DNA from: Chloroflexota bacterium | GTDB taxonomy: Bacteria; Chloroflexota; Dehalococcoidia; SM23-28-2; RBG-16-64-32 | Direction: 5' to 3' | Assembly (NCBI GenBank): GCA_022561095.1 | Contig: JADFRV010000039.1 | Coordinates: 1-15,441 of the forward strand | Length of the DNA stretch: 15,441 nucleotides | The notes under the pieces: model-generated | Seen by the model: the letters and a program-made list of their open reading frames with translations, nothing else | What the model was told of the DNA's origin: nothing | The model's database searches: none | Position numbers and translations under genes: made by a program | Part shown: positions 6,747 to 12,448 of the stretch, one piece after another | Position numbering within the stretch: position 1 is the first letter of the stretch | Layout: every line of letters begins with the position of its first letter

Positions 6747-7858
6747 CCCAGCCCAAGCTGGGGGTTCGCGGGATTCTGGTGGAGCGCGCCGGGCACCGCA
6801 TTCTCTTCGTGGAAGAGCTGGACGTCTCCCCCGGCGAGGTGCTGGCCGTGGTTGGCCCTAACGGCGCGGGCAAGAGCACCCTCATCCACGTCCTTGCTCT
6901 CCTGGAGCGCCCCTCTGCGGGCGAGGTTCTGTTCGACGGTCGGCCGGTTCGGGATGGCCTCCTCTCCTACCGGCGCCGGATGGCGGTAGTGTTCCAGGAG
7001 CCGCTGCTGCTGGACGCCACAGTGGAGTCCAACGTCGGCTCCGGTCTCGCTCTGCGGGGTGTGCCGCGCGCCGAACGGGCGCATCGCGTGCGGCGGTGGT
7101 TGGAGCGGTTCGGTATCGCCGCGCTGGCACGTCGCTCGGCCCGCACCCTGTCCGGCGGCGAAGCGCAGAGAGTGAGTCTGGCACGCGCCCTAGCCCTGGA
7201 GCCGGAAGTCCTCCTCCTAGACGAGCCGTTCGCCGCCCTTGACGAGCCCACACGGCAGGCCCTCATCGACGACCTCGATCGCGCTCTAACCGAGACGGGC
7301 ACTACGGTGGTCTTCGTGAGCCACGACCGCGCCGAGGCGCTCCGTCTCGGCGACCGTGTGGCGGTCATTATCGGCGGGCGGATCCGTCAGGTGGGTCCGC
7401 CTTCGCAGGTGTTCGCCGCCCCCGCCGACGAGGAGGTGGCCGCCTTCTTGGGGGTAGAGACTATAGTGCCGGGCCGTATCAGTGCCGTTGAGGAAGGCCT
7501 CGCCGTGGTGGAGGTTTCCGGGGGCCGGGTTGAGGCCGCCTCGGCCCTCGAGGGGCCGGGCGCTGGGGAGGTGCTGGTCTGCCTGCGCCCGGAGGACGTT
7601 GTCCTCAGTCCGGCCGAAGACCGCCCCGCTGCCACCAGCGCCCGCAACCGCCTCCCCTCCGTCGTGCGGCGGGTTGTGCGCTCCGGCGCTCAAGCGAGGG
7701 TGGAGCTGGACGCCGGCTTCCCCCTGGTGGCGCTGATCACCAAGCAGTCCCTGGAGGAGCTATCCCTGGAGGCGGGCAGCCGCGTTGTGGCTTCGTTCAA
7801 GGCCACCGCTGTCCACCTCATCCCCCGCCACGCCCGTCCGCGGGACCCCTCCGGCTAG
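6743..7858 (+). CDS. tupC: tungstate ABC transporter ATP-binding protein TupC with C-terminal TOBE-like domain
   Basis: A 371-residue ATPase. Visible motifs: Walker A GPNGAGKST (38-46), Q-loop Q85, ABC signature LSGGE (136-140), Walker B LLLDEP (157-162), D-loop ALD, and switch H194 in SHD. After about residue 235 an extra domain of some 130 residues contains two short beta-rich repeats (around 243-290 and 309-360, including CLRPEDVVLSP), as expected for TOBE/MOP-type oxyanion-binding regions of molybdate and tungstate importers. Such domains can bind the anion and inhibit transport, so feedback by intracellular W/Mo is plausible. The GTG start lies in a 4-nt overlap with tupB. It converges on the NDUFA9-like gene with only 14 bases between stops and no clear terminator. 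Confidence 0.92.
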   Translation: MTQPKLGVRGILVERAGHRILFVEELDVSPGEVLAVVGPNGAGKSTLIHVLALLERPSAGEVLFDGRPVRDGLLSYRRRMAVVFQEPLLLDATVESNVGSGLALRGVPRAERAHRVRRWLERFGIAALARRSARTLSGGEAQRVSLARALALEPEVLLLDEPFAALDEPTRQALIDDLDRALTETGTTVVFVSHDRAEALRLGDRVAVIIGGRIRQVGPPSQVFAAPADEEVAAFLGVETIVPGRISAVEEGLAVVEVSGGRVEAASALEGPGAGEVLVCLRPEDVVLSPAEDRPAATSARNRLPSVVRRVVRSGAQARVELDAGFPLVALITKQSLEELSLEAGSRVVASFKATAVHLIPRHARPRDPSG

Positions 7859-7872
7859 GCGCCGGTCGCGAT

Positions 7873-8751
7873 TCATCGTTTGATGTAGTCGAGGGAGTCA
7901 GCGAGGCTACGGGGTTGGACGCCGAAGCTCAGCATCATCGAATCCGTCTCCGTGATGTTGTCCAGGGCCAGCATCTTGAGTTGATCCCTGGTCACAGGCG
8001 GCTTCGGCAGCACCCACTCCATCATTTGGGCCAACGGTCGCATCACTGCCAGTGGCACGTGCGCCTTAAGGCGCGACTTACCCAACGCCTCTGTCACTAT
8101 ATCCAGCATTTCTTCGTAGGTCAGGTGCTCCGGCCCCCCGACCTCCAGCGTCTGGCCGCCGTGCGCATCCTCATCCAGGCAGGCGACGATGCACGTCACC
8201 AGGTCCTCCACCCACAGCGGCTGGAACTTCGCCTTCCCATCGCCCGCCACCGGCACTACGGGGTTGTGGCGGACCAGCCCGGCCAGAGCATTAATGAACT
8301 CATCGCCCTCTCCGAAGATGATAGAAGGTCTCAGGATCGTGTACTTCAGGCCGCTGAGCGCGACTGCGCGCTCCGCCGCCCACTTGGCGTGCAGATACGG
8401 GTAATACGGGTTGTCCTGGGCGCCGATGGCGCTGACGTATACGAACTTCCTCACCCCGGCCACCTTCGCCGCCTCCACCAGCCGCTCCGTGCCCTGTCGA
8501 ATCACCGCCTCGAACGTCTGGCTGCCCGATTCGCGGATGATCGCCACCAGATGGACCACCTTCTCCACCTCGGACATCGCTTCCGATAGCCCTTCGGCGC
8601 TGACAACGTCTCCCCGCACCACCTCCACACCGCTGGGCTGATCGGCGCGCCGCTGGCCCCGGGCCAGCACTCGTACGCTGTTGCCGTCTTCCGTCAGGCG
8701 AGAGGTTACCCGCCGTCCGATGAAGCCGCTACCTCCGGTTACAAGGATCAT
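7873..8751 (-). CDS. NAD(P)-binding SDR protein, complex I NDUFA9-like family
   Basis: A 292-residue atypical/extended SDR. The Rossmann loop TGGSGFIG is at 5-12; S107 in YVSAIGA and the YxxxK pair Y119/K123 are present; later segments TILRPSIIFGEGDEF and FQPLWVEDLV are typical of the NDUFA9-like group. Eukaryotic NDUFA9 binds NADPH as an accessory subunit of complex I; bacterial homologues are usually encoded away from nuo and have unproved roles (reductase, quinone- or lipid-related). It is the last of three genes joined by 4-nt overlaps (here ATGA with the DinB-like gene). The family assignment is good; the substrate is unknown. Confidence 0.88.
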   Translation of the reverse strand: MILVTGGSGFIGRRVTSRLTEDGNSVRVLARGQRRADQPSGVEVVRGDVVSAEGLSEAMSEVEKVVHLVAIIRESGSQTFEAVIRQGTERLVEAAKVAGVRKFVYVSAIGAQDNPYYPYLHAKWAAERAVALSGLKYTILRPSIIFGEGDEFINALAGLVRHNPVVPVAGDGKAKFQPLWVEDLVTCIVACLDEDAHGGQTLEVGGPEHLTYEEMLDIVTEALGKSRLKAHVPLAVMRPLAQMMEWVLPKPPVTRDQLKMLALDNITETDSMMLSFGVQPRSLADSLDYIKR

Positions 8752-9224
8752 CTAAGCCCCTTGTTGCTGACCCCCTCGCCGATATTCGCTAGCTGTTCAG
8801 TGCGCAGCCTGTAGTGAGCCACAGCCGTCTCCAGTACCTGTCGTAGGGTGTACTCGGCGGTGCCCTCCAGCCTGGTCTTCCGTTCTAGGTCCGCCGCCGT
8901 CAAATCGTGCAGAAGGTTGGAGAAACGCCTGTGCGCCACTTGGAGGGAGACGCTCGCCTCCTCCAGCGATTGGAAGGCGGCGGTCTCCATGCCAGGAGGC
9001 TGGGGCAGAGATAGCGCCTGCGCTACGAGGCGGCCGTAGTAGAAGTTAACCTCGTCCGCTGAGCGCTCCAGGATACGCTTGACGGAGCCGTCCTCTTCCT
9101 CCGCCCTCTCGAACTGATCGGGCGATGCCTCGGCGATCGCCCGCATCAGGGCCTGCTGCGCTTCATGAAACCGGCTCAGCAGCGCATCCACTTCTTTGGT
9201 AGCGGTGGAAGTCTCGTCGCTCAC
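8748..9224 (-). CDS. DinB-like four-helix bundle protein
   Basis: A 158-residue, largely helical, charged protein. The helix pattern (QALMRAIAEASPDQF, then ILERSADEVNFYYGRLV, then TLRQVLETAVAHYRLRTEQL) fits the DinB/DUF664 superfamily, whose members usually hold a divalent metal with three histidines. Only H137 (AVAHYRLRTEQL) clearly sits at a metal-ligand position; the second-helix HxxDHE-type histidine is replaced (ERSADEVN), so the metal site looks incomplete. The start is GTG at 9224, overlapping the DUF2203 stop by four bases, and the stop overlaps the NDUFA9-like start by four bases. In other bacteria DinB proteins act as thiol-dependent transferases or are uncharacterised. No function is assigned here. 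Confidence 0.75.
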   Translation of the reverse strand: MSDETSTATKEVDALLSRFHEAQQALMRAIAEASPDQFERAEEEDGSVKRILERSADEVNFYYGRLVAQALSLPQPPGMETAAFQSLEEASVSLQVAHRRFSNLLHDLTAADLERKTRLEGTAEYTLRQVLETAVAHYRLRTEQLANIGEGVSNKGLR

Positions 9225-9628
9225 GGTTTTATTTCCAGTGGGCGCCTTCCGGCGAAGCCGGTATCCAGCTCATGCCACCAGCGGACCTCCGGCTCTCCCA
9301 GCTTCCAGCACAGGTAGACCTCGCGGCCGTCACGCTCCGTGCGAAAATCGACCAGCCCCTGATCGATGTCCTTCACCTCGCAGCCAAGCTCCCGCCCCCT
9401 CTCGATTAGGCTGTTCAGCTCCGCCGTCGCCTTGGCCAACTCTTGCCTCGTCTCGTTCAACTCCATCTCTATAACGTGGCCGTTGGAGGACATGCGATGG
9501 ACGTACTCCGTGGCCTTCTCCCGGAGCTGGTCATGCTTCGCCTTGCTCTCCTTCATCTGGAGGAGAAGATCGCTGAGGCGGGGGAGGAGAGCGTTGGCCT
9601 CGTTCAGGGTGAAGTATTGGGGCCTCAT
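9221..9628 (-). CDS. DUF2203 family protein
   Basis: A 135-residue protein. The N-terminus RPQYFTLNEANALLPRL and the C-terminal block GREVYLCWKLGEPEVRWWHEL with GFAGRRPL are the DUF2203 signature. Between them lies a long charged, Leu-heptad-like stretch (about 20-85) that is probably an antiparallel coiled coil. The function of the family is unknown. The ATG at 9628 is chosen because the family starts there and because a promoter ends twelve bases upstream; a TTG at 9670 in the same frame would place the promoter inside the gene. It is the first gene of the DUF2203, DinB-like, NDUFA9-like unit and overlaps the next by GTGA. Confidence 0.88.
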   Translation of the reverse strand: MRPQYFTLNEANALLPRLSDLLLQMKESKAKHDQLREKATEYVHRMSSNGHVIEMELNETRQELAKATAELNSLIERGRELGCEVKDIDQGLVDFRTERDGREVYLCWKLGEPEVRWWHELDTGFAGRRPLEIKP

Positions 9629-9632
9629 GGCG

Positions 9633-9670
9633 CCTATGCAAGTATAGGAGCAGGGCAGGTCAGACGGCAA
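9633..9670 (-). promoter_or_regulatory. promoter of the DUF2203-DinB-NDUFA9-like operon
   Basis: On the minus strand TTGCCG (9670-9665), an 18-base spacer and TATACT (9646-9641) lie twelve bases before the ATG at 9628, with no ribosome binding site between them. A perfect 5-bp inverted repeat CCTAT-N6-ATAGG (9633-9648) covers the -10 and could be an operator. Confidence 0.5.
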
Positions 9671-9684
9671 ACTTTGGCGCCCGC

Positions 9685-10521
9685 CTACTTCGGCGGGCCG
9701 GCACTGTGGCGGCGCAGAAAGGACAGCACCGCCTTGTTGGCCGCCGCTGCCTTCTCAGCCAGAAAGCCGTGGCCGGCTCCATCCAGCTCCACCAGCTCGG
9801 CGTCCGGTATCCCCTCCGCAAGGATGCGCGAGTTCTCCGGCGGCACGATCGTGTCCTCGTTGCCTGAGATGATGAGCGTTGGTGTCTTGATGTCGGCCAG
9901 ACGCTCGTACGTGTTGAACTGGACGACGGCCATTACCTGCCGCTGGAGAGCATGCGCGGGTGGCTGTAGGTGGGCCAGGTCCAGCGCACGCTTCACCAGC
10001 CGCTCCTTGTTCCTGGCGATGAACTCTTCGCTGTAGAGGAAGCGCAGGCCGTTCTCCACGGCCTGCGCCAGCGGGAGAGTCGCGGTCGATACCCACTGCC
10101 GGATAAGCGGTAGACTGGCGACCACTGCGTTGGGCCCGCCGGTCATGGTTCCGCCCAGCACCAGCGTCCGCAGGCGATGCGGGTACCTGAGCGCTAGCTC
10201 CTGCGCGATCATGCCGCCCATGGACATACCGAACACGTGAGCCGGCCCGATTCCCAGGTGGTCCATAAGGCCGACGGCGTCGCCCGCCATCTGCGACATC
10301 GTGTACGGCGAATGCGGCTTGTCCGAGCGGCCCGAGCCGCGGTTGTCGAAGGCGATCACCTGGTACTCGCGGCTGAAGTCGGGGATCTGCATCTCCCAGG
10401 AGGTGGCGTTGGCGCCCAGACCCATGATGAGGAGCAGAGGCTCGGCCTGACCCGCCGGAAGGCAGGTGGGACCATGCACCTCGTAGTACATCTCGATGTC
10501 GCCGATCTGGGCCTTCGTCAT
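9685..10521 (-). CDS. alpha/beta hydrolase with a palindrome-encoded insert
   Basis: A 278-residue alpha/beta-hydrolase. The oxyanion strand LLLIMGLGANATSWE (29-43), FDNRGSGRSD (58-67), nucleophile elbow GMSMGG with S100, acid D223 in SGNEDTIVP and base H251 in GAGHGF are all present, so it should be active as an esterase, lactonase or C-C hydrolase; the sequence resembles the 3-oxoadipate enol-lactonase/haloperoxidase-like group, but the substrate is open. Between HG (16-17) and EPLLL (27-31) is an insert PTCLPAGQA encoded by a hairpin sequence, in a loop that is short in relatives. The start ATG at 10521 has GAGGGA about five bases upstream. An extended -10 (TGCTATAGT, 10614-10606) lies 84 bases upstream. 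Confidence 0.92.
   Translation of the reverse strand: MTKAQIGDIEMYYEVHGPTCLPAGQAEPLLLIMGLGANATSWEMQIPDFSREYQVIAFDNRGSGRSDKPHSPYTMSQMAGDAVGLMDHLGIGPAHVFGMSMGGMIAQELALRYPHRLRTLVLGGTMTGGPNAVVASLPLIRQWVSTATLPLAQAVENGLRFLYSEEFIARNKERLVKRALDLAHLQPPAHALQRQVMAVVQFNTYERLADIKTPTLIISGNEDTIVPPENSRILAEGIPDAELVELDGAGHGFLAEKAAAANKAVLSFLRRHSAGPPK
10450..10467 (-). repeat. short palindrome inside the hydrolase gene
   Basis: In the coding strand ACCTGCC, a TTCC loop and GGCGGGT form a 7-bp stem with one G-T wobble. It encodes TCLPAG of the insert at residues 18-26. Small CCTGCC/GGCAGG palindromes of this kind are found dispersed, sometimes in frame, in some bacterial genomes; only one copy is seen in this window. 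Confidence 0.55.
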
Positions 10522-10556
10522 CTGTTCCCTCTACATAAGGTACAACCGGTGAGACC

Positions 10557-10614
10557 GCGCCTACGTTACAGGCGCAGGATGAGCACGCCGCTCAATTCCG
10601 AGTTTACTATAGCA
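10557..10614 (-). promoter_or_regulatory. extended -10 promoter element and leader hairpin upstream of the hydrolase
   Basis: On the minus strand TG-N-TATAGT (10614-10606) is an extended -10 without an obvious -35. Downstream of it, in the predicted leader, a perfect 6-bp stem GCGCCT/AGGCGC with a 7-base loop occupies 10575-10557. No T-run follows, so it is not a standard terminator; it may be an operator or RNA stem. The remainder of the 143-base gap before the eIF-2B-like stop shows nothing else. Confidence 0.35.
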
Positions 10615-10664
10615 AAACCCGCGAGTGTGGCGAGGTGAGAGAGGATTCCGGGAGAGGCGTAGCC

Positions 10665-11522
10665 TTATCCCATGAGAGCGCGCCAGCGGCGCTCTGCCTC
10701 CGACGCGTACCGCCGCATATCGGACGGCTTCCGTACGCCCTCCTCGGTCACGTAGGCGGTCACCAGCCGCGCCGGCGTGACCTCAAAGTAGACGTTTCGC
10801 ACCTCCAGCCAGCGCATGCGCGTGACTTCGTGTCGCTTCCCCTCCTCCACTGTGAACCGCTGTGGCTGGGAGGGAGCGGCCACCTTCAGTGTCTCCGCCA
10901 GCACGTAGAGTGGCACCTTCTCCGCCCGCGCCGCCAGCGCCAGCAGGTGCGTCCCGACCTTATTCACCAGCGACCCGTCAGCCTGCACGCTATCGGCTCC
11001 TACCACTACCGCCTCCGCCTCGCGCACGAACAGCGCCATCTGCGCCTCTGTGATGAGGGTGAGCGAGATCCCCTGTCCAGCCAGGGCCCTCGCCGTCCGC
11101 TGGCCTTCGTACAGCGGCCGCGATTCGCTGACGATCACGCGCCGCGGTCGCAGCCGGTTCAGCACCTCGATAACCGCCGACGAGTAGGTGAGGGTGATCA
11201 GGGTGTCGCGGGGGATCACGCCGCGGGCGCTGGCCGTCATCCCATCAGGGGCCGTTTCCAGCCTCTCGATCGCCTCCGCGGCGCCTTTCACCGGATCGCC
11301 CGTGGCCTGACAGCGCTCCCAGGCCAACGCCATGGCGTTCTCGATCGCCGCCATCATCGGCCGCGCCAGCACCAGGGCGCGGGCGCAGTCCCGCAGCTCC
11401 CCGCTGTCCGCGTCCGGCGCCACCTCCGCCAACGCCCGCAGCGCCTCCAGCGCCAGCTGGCGGGCGCCGTGCTCCCGGTCCTCTCGGATGCGCTTGACGG
11501 CGGCGGTGATCTCCTGTCGCAT
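10665..11522 (-). CDS. eIF-2B alpha/ribose-1,5-bisphosphate isomerase-like family protein
   Basis: A 285-residue protein of the eIF-2B/MtnA/R15P isomerase superfamily: helical N-terminal domain (1-100), then the Rossmann-like part with VIVSESRPLYEGQ (129-141), TLITEAQMALFV (155-166), GADSVQADGSLVNKVGT (175-191) and PLYVLAETLK (204-213). Asp177, the conserved acid, is present. Where isomerases have a catalytic Cys (the THCNS motif of R15P isomerase), this protein reads TYSSA with S114 in the Cys position. It may therefore be a sugar-phosphate-binding or divergent isomerase rather than a standard R15P isomerase; no Rubisco or AMP phosphorylase gene is nearby. It is divergent from the CDGSH gene; TAGACT (11541-11536) thirteen bases upstream is a weak -10 candidate. 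Confidence 0.85.
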   Translation of the reverse strand: MRQEITAAVKRIREDREHGARQLALEALRALAEVAPDADSGELRDCARALVLARPMMAAIENAMALAWERCQATGDPVKGAAEAIERLETAPDGMTASARGVIPRDTLITLTYSSAVIEVLNRLRPRRVIVSESRPLYEGQRTARALAGQGISLTLITEAQMALFVREAEAVVVGADSVQADGSLVNKVGTHLLALAARAEKVPLYVLAETLKVAAPSQPQRFTVEEGKRHEVTRMRWLEVRNVYFEVTPARLVTAYVTEEGVRKPSDMRRYASEAERRWRALMG

Positions 11523-11628
11523 ACTCTTGCCCGACAGTCTACCGCAGGCTGCTCCCCGGGGTCACGCTGCAGATTCCGGCGCCGCCGTCTGCTATCATCG
11601 AAAGAGGGTAATTTTCGTATCGTTCGGG

Positions 11629-11634
11629 AAGGAG
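11629..11634 (+). promoter_or_regulatory. Shine-Dalgarno fixing the TTG start of the CDGSH gene
   Basis: AAGGAG lies seven bases before TTG at 11642. No ATG or GTG occurs in frame at the right place, so this site decides the start. A TATCAT at 11593-11598 is a possible -10 in the same 119-base divergent gap. Confidence 0.65.
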
Positions 11635-11641
11635 CGATCGC

Positions 11642-11845
11642 TTGGAGGAGGTCAGGATCAAAGTCCGTATCAACGGCCCCTACCGAATTGAAGGGCCGGC
11701 GATCTTGGAGGACGCGGATGGCAACAGGTTCCAACTGCCAGAGGGGAGGATCGCCCTCTGCCGCTGCGGCGGCTCCAAGAACAAGCCGTTCTGCGACGGC
11801 AGCCACCGGGAGCTAGGCTTCCAGGCGGAGACCAGGGCCGAATAG
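11642..11845 (+). CDS. CDGSH-type [2Fe-2S] iron-sulfur protein
   Basis: A 67-residue soluble protein containing one complete CDGSH motif: C40-x-C42-x2-S-x3-P-x-C51-D-G-S-H55. The 3-Cys/1-His ligation gives a labile [2Fe-2S] cluster as in mitoNEET; unlike mitoNEET there is no membrane anchor. The N-terminal 35 residues form a small beta-rich segment (VRIKVRINGPYRIEGPAIL, PEGRIALCRCG) usual for prokaryotic members. Roles proposed for the family are electron or cluster transfer and redox sensing. TTG is the start codon, supported by AAGGAG seven bases upstream. It is monocistronic and convergent with the Nudix gene. Confidence 0.92.
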   Translation: MEEVRIKVRINGPYRIEGPAILEDADGNRFQLPEGRIALCRCGGSKNKPFCDGSHRELGFQAETRAE

Positions 11846-11932
11846 ACGGAAACCTCCGCCCTCACAGCGCTCCCGAATCCATGAGAGTATCCCCCACGTA
11901 ACATGTAATGAAGGGTAACCCTCCCTTTTGGG

Positions 11933-11966
11933 CGTCACGCGAGGAAACTCGCGTGACGTGCATTTT
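11933..11966. terminator. strong hairpin between convergent CDGSH and Nudix genes
   Basis: An 11-bp perfect stem CGTCACGCGAG/CTCGCGTGACG with a GAAA loop spans 11933-11958 and is followed on the plus strand by TGCATTTTA. On the minus strand CCCAAAAGGG follows, with no T-tract. It lies between two converging genes, so a terminator, mainly for the plus strand, is the natural reading. The U-tract is short. A weaker stem AAGGG-N7-CCCTT followed by TT (11911-11929) lies just upstream and could be an additional plus-strand terminator. Confidence 0.65.
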
Positions 11967-12387
11967 AGGGGCCGGCGTAGACCCGCCCCAGCGTCTCCTC
12001 TAAACTGGGCACCGTCTCCAGGCCGCTCATCTCCTCGACCCTCACCCAGCGGCTATCCACGTGCTCCCAGTCCAGACGCACGCGTTCCGGCCGAAGTACC
12101 TCGAACAGGAACGGATGTACCGTCCAGCGAGTATCGATCGTCTCGTCGACGACGACGAGCGGCTCCCCCTGCGCCAGCAGTCTCACGTCGCGGCGATGCA
12201 GCCCCACCTCCTCCTCGATCTCGCGATAGGCCTGCTCCAGGGGCGACTCCGACTCCAGATAGCCGCTGACGCTTGCCCACAGCCCCTGGTACGTGCTCAC
12301 GCGGTCGCTGCGGCGCAGCAGCAGGAGCGTATCGCCGCCCTCGCCGCGACGCAGCAGGAAGCACGTCACTACTTCTGCGTCCCGCAT
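11965..12387 (-). CDS. Nudix hydrolase
   Basis: A 140-residue protein beginning with strand VVTCFLLRR and LLLLRRSDRVSTYQGLWASVSGYL, then the Nudix box at 42-63 (G42, E47, R55-E56-I57-E58-E59-E60, G62), which holds the Mg2+ ions for hydrolysis of a nucleoside diphosphate linked to some moiety. The box is one residue shorter than the consensus GX5EX7REUXEEXGU: only four residues separate G42 and E47. The metal-binding REUXEE core is intact. Substrate unknown; the SDRVSTYQGLWASVSGY region is shared with uncharacterised pyrophosphohydrolases. The ATG at 12387 lies nine bases after a TATACT box with no Shine-Dalgarno. It is divergent from the kinase-like gene. Confidence 0.92.
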   Translation of the reverse strand: MRDAEVVTCFLLRRGEGGDTLLLLRRSDRVSTYQGLWASVSGYLESESPLEQAYREIEEEVGLHRRDVRLLAQGEPLVVVDETIDTRWTVHPFLFEVLRPERVRLDWEHVDSRWVRVEEMSGLETVPSLEETLGRVYAGP

Positions 12388-12396
12388 TCCGTCCGC

Positions 12397-12439
12397 AGTA
12401 TACCCCGCTCTGTTCCCCGTTACGACGTATTGCTATACT
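12397..12439. promoter_or_regulatory. back-to-back promoters for the Nudix and kinase-like genes
   Basis: Two TATACT boxes face away from each other: 12402-12397 on the minus strand, nine bases before the Nudix ATG, and 12434-12439 on the plus strand, nine bases before the kinase-like ATG. Neither gene has a Shine-Dalgarno, so both messages appear leaderless. The -35 regions overlap in a 31-base segment and are weak matches. Confidence 0.5.
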
Positions 12440-12448
12440 TGGTCGGCC

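Noticed and set aside
9629..9670. TTG start at 9670 for the DUF2203 protein
   Set aside because: It would put a good promoter inside the coding region, and the extra 14 residues do not match the family start.
10635..11816. A 393-codon plus-strand open frame over the eIF-2B-like gene and CDGSH gene
   Set aside because: Arg/His/Pro-rich translation typical of an antisense shadow; the real genes on both sides have recognisable motifs.
12293..12448. Upstream extension of the kinase-like protein by 52 residues
   Set aside because: It overlaps the Nudix gene and its promoter, the translation is Arg/Ser-rich, and the family starts near the ATG at 12449.
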